Positions 13,666-15,779 of a stretch of DNA of 15,779 nt are shown one piece after another; positions within the stretch are counted from its first letter, which is position 1; each line of letters starts with the position of its first letter. Source of the stretch: an uncultured Clostridia bacterium (GTDB lineage Bacteria > Bacillota > Clostridia > Oscillospirales > CAG-272); assembly GCA_937914815.1 (NCBI GenBank), contig CALDMI010000049.1:1-15779 (forward strand), in the 5' to 3' direction. Position numbers and translations under genes: made by a program. The notes under the pieces were generated by a model. It saw only the letters and a program-made list of their open reading frames with translations. It had not been told where the DNA came from and searched no databases.

Positions 13666-15779
13666 TTATCGCTGTTTTCCCCGGGAAGCGGCAACGCGCG
13701 TCGCGCTACCCGCGGTGTTCCGGCAGGGGTTCGCCCCCCCCCCGTTGGCAATATCTGGTACTATCAAATTCTGTATACTCCTCTCGAGCATTGAAATATC
13801 AAGCGGCTTCGGAACATGGGCGTCCATACCGGCGTCAAAGCACCGCTGTGCGTCCTCGCTGAATGCGTTTGCCGTCATAGCTATAATAGGCATCGTTTTA
13901 CCGAGCGGGTTATCACCGCTTCGGATAGCCCTCGTCGCCTCGAGCCCTCCCATGACCGGCATCTGTACATCCATTAAAATCGCGTCATACTCCCCGGGCT
14001 TCACACCGCGGAAGAAGTCGACGAGCTCCCGCCCGTTTCCGAACACCCGGCACTCGGCGGAATACATATGAAGAAGCTCTGTAAGTATCTCCGCGTTCAG
14101 CTCGTTGTCCTCTGCGCAGAGAAAACGCATGCCCGTGAGTGGGGATTTTATCTCCTCGCCCGCATCCTCTCCCCTCGCGTGTGATACCGCGTCGGAGAGC
14201 CTTGAGAGGAAGAGCGGGGCGCGCAGAACGCCGTCTGCCCCATACCCGTGTATGTTTTCCGGCATCTCGCCGTCGCAGGAGATGAGTACGATTATGACCG
14301 TCCCGGGCTCTGCCATATCGCGCAGCTCACGCACGCGGCGCTCGGTATCGTCGCCCGCCTCCCGCGCGTCAAGAAGCACTGCCTCCGGGTGCATTTCCCG
14401 GAGTCTTTCCGCGGCGTCCTCTACCGACCCGGCTGTCCCGAATCTCACGCTGTAGCCCGAGAGAGATGCGGAAATATCCCGCGGGAGCTCCGCGTCAGCA
14501 CCGACAAGAAGGAGGCTCCCGAACGACGGCGCACACTCGCCCTCGCGGTCAATCGGCACATTGAGTATTACATCGAAACGGCTACCCTCTCCGGGCTTGC
14601 TGCTGACGGTTATACTACCCCTCATCATGTCGATTATGCTCTTTGTTATAGCCATTCCGAGCCCCGTGCCCTGCACGCTGTCGGCGATAACATCCTCCGA
14701 GCGGCTGAACGGCTCGAATATATGCGGAATAAAGTCCTCCGACATGCCGCGCCCGTTGTCCGCGACGACAAATTCAAGTCGCGCATAGCCGGGTATATCA
14801 CAGCCGAGCTCGGTTATATCAAGCGTTATCTCGCCGCCCTCCGGCGTGTACTTTGTCGCATTTGAAAGAAGATTTATAAGAACCTGACGAAGGCGCACAC
14901 CGTCGCCGATATGGTATTCGTGCACTATCCCGTGCGTTCTTATTATAAATTTCTGTCCCCGCGCCGCGGTCTGCGGACGGATTATCGCGTCGACCTGCTC
15001 TGTCTGGTCGGCAAAATTCAGCGGCGCGCGGCTGAGGGTCACGCCGCCGGACTCTATCTTGCTCATGTCGAGCACATCGTTCATAAGCGCGAGCAGATGC
15101 GTGCTCGAGGAGCGGATTTTCCCGAGGTAGTCAGCCATTCTGTCCGAGAGCCCGGGCTCGTTCTCCATGAGCCGCGTCATTCCGGCTATAACGTTCATCG
15201 GCGTCCTTATGTCGTGCGACATATTGGCAAGAAAGCTGCTCTTCGCCCGGTTTGCCGCCCGCGCTTCCTCGGTAGCCTGCTCTGCCCTGCTGATAGCCTC
15301 CGACAGCTCGCGGTTAACCTCGGCGAGCGCGCGGTTGTTCTGATATTCTGCCGACAGGAGCTGACGGTTCTTGTATTTAAGCAGGTGAATTATCCCGAGC
15401 GCGCAGGACGCCGAAATAACGGCGGCGAGCGTGAGCACGAGAATTATCGTAGTATGTATGAGCCCGGAAACATCGGCGGCTATCATCGAGGAGGGAAGCA
15501 TGAAGAGAACCGACCACCGCGCCCCGTCCGTCCGGTAGAGGGCATAATGGTATTCCTCCCCGTCCGCTATCGCGTTTGAGTAGGCTATGCCGTCGCTCTC
15601 AAGGTCGTTCTTTGCCCGTGAGAACGAGGCCCCGTGGAGATAGTCAAGGTCTTCAAGTGCGTCGTAGACATCCGCGTTTGCGAGCGGGTCGCTCTTGCCG
15701 ACGTGATAAACCCGGTTGCCGTCGCCGCCGATGATATACACGCTGCTCCCCTCACCGTATGCCACAGAGGCGAGCGACT
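13666..15779 (-). CDS. Membrane hybrid sensor histidine kinase, 5'-truncated by the window edge
   Basis: The frame stays open to the window end, so the start lies outside; numbering here is from the GTG at 15765. Residues 1-103 are the end of an extracellular sensor domain (Cache-like strands such as YHYALYRTDGARWSVLFMLP), then a transmembrane helix (about 105-128) and a coiled coil (about 130-175). HisKA follows with SHDIRTPMN (H184), then HATPase with N302, DNGRG (336-340) and GTGLG (366-370). A first receiver-like domain (about 415-530) lacks the acidic pair and looks degenerate; the second (about 545-668) is complete with E552/D553, D599, T631 and K653. Autophosphorylation at H184 should pass to D599. 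No Hpt domain is visible, so a relay to the downstream regulator is inferred. The tail contains a G10 tract. Confidence 0.93.
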   Translation of the reverse strand, partial: SLASVAYGEGSSVYIIGGDGNRVYHVGKSDPLANADVYDALEDLDYLHGASFSRAKNDLESDGIAYSNAIADGEEYHYALYRTDGARWSVLFMLPSSMIAADVSGLIHTTIILVLTLAAVISASCALGIIHLLKYKNRQLLSAEYQNNRALAEVNRELSEAISRAEQATEEARAANRAKSSFLANMSHDIRTPMNVIAGMTRLMENEPGLSDRMADYLGKIRSSSTHLLALMNDVLDMSKIESGGVTLSRAPLNFADQTEQVDAIIRPQTAARGQKFIIRTHGIVHEYHIGDGVRLRQVLINLLSNATKYTPEGGEITLDITELGCDIPGYARLEFVVADNGRGMSEDFIPHIFEPFSRSEDVIADSVQGTGLGMAITKSIIDMMRGSITVSSKPGEGSRFDVILNVPIDREGECAPSFGSLLLVGADAELPRDISASLSGYSVRFGTAGSVEDAAERLREMHPEAVLLDAREAGDDTERRVRELRDMAEPGTVIIVLISCDGEMPENIHGYGADGVLRAPLFLSRLSDAVSHARGEDAGEEIKSPLTGMRFLCAEDNELNAEILTELLHMYSAECRVFGNGRELVDFFRGVKPGEYDAILMDVQMPVMGGLEATRAIRSGDNPLGKTMPIIAMTANAFSEDAQRCFDAGMDAHVPKPLDISMLERSIQNLIVPDIANGGGANPCRNTAGSATRVAASRGKQR
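13734..13743 (-). repeat. G10 homopolymer in the kinase C-terminal tail
   Basis: Ten consecutive G on the coding (minus) strand encode the Gly-Gly-Gly run after the last receiver domain. Loss of one G extends the tail to a TAA overlapping the ATG of the small ORF at 13644; gain of one G ends it about 13 residues later at a TAG. All signalling domains lie upstream and are unaffected. Confidence 0.9.

Overview
The window looks like part of a GC-rich chromosome of an anaerobic, probably gut-associated member of the Clostridia (Firmicutes). This is inferred from AGGAGG-type ribosome sites, clean TTGACA/TATAAT-type promoters, several lipoproteins with long signal peptides, GLUG/FN3 surface proteins, a Doc-like Fic protein and a tRNA with an encoded CCA. 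No marker gene fixes the species.

Layout. (1) 1-5192, + strand: the 3' part of a secreted GLUG-repeat protein built of a ~235-residue higher-order repeat, then a 1063-aa lipoprotein with about twelve FN3-like domains. (2) 5258-6456: a self-contained Fic-domain cassette with a strong terminator before it, its own promoter embedded in a 12-bp inverted repeat, and a bidirectional terminator after it. The Fic protein has Gln where the catalytic His is expected. (3) 6457-7482, - strand: an unrecognised lipoprotein. (4) about 7537-9840: an AT-rich defence island on the - strand. It holds a complete HaeIII-like (GGCC) type II restriction-modification pair, methyltransferase then endonuclease with ATGA overlap, followed by the broken C-terminal end of a GmrSD/DUF1524-type restriction protein. 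(5) 10051-10415: a tRNA-Ser(UGA) transcription unit on the - strand. Its consensus promoter first drives two ~84-nt structured tandem repeats and then the tRNA. (6) 10518-11107: two small translationally coupled membrane/lipoprotein genes. (7) 11204-15779, - strand: a phosphorelay to cyclic-di-GMP, with a membrane hybrid histidine kinase (5' end outside the window) followed by a response regulator carrying REC, HD-GYP and GGDEF domains.

The main observations are four. The tetranucleotide GGCC is almost absent: I find three sites by eye in 15.8 kb, while CCGG and GCGC are common. This matches the predicted specificity of the resident restriction system and suggests long exposure to it. The tandem structured repeats ahead of tRNA-Ser, one arm of which is complementary to the tRNA 5' end, are the best candidate for an undescribed element. 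The Fic cassette combines a lost catalytic His, a retained inhibitory-type Glu and an operator-like palindrome. A G10 tract near the kinase C-terminus could make its tail, and possibly coupling to the downstream genes, variable.
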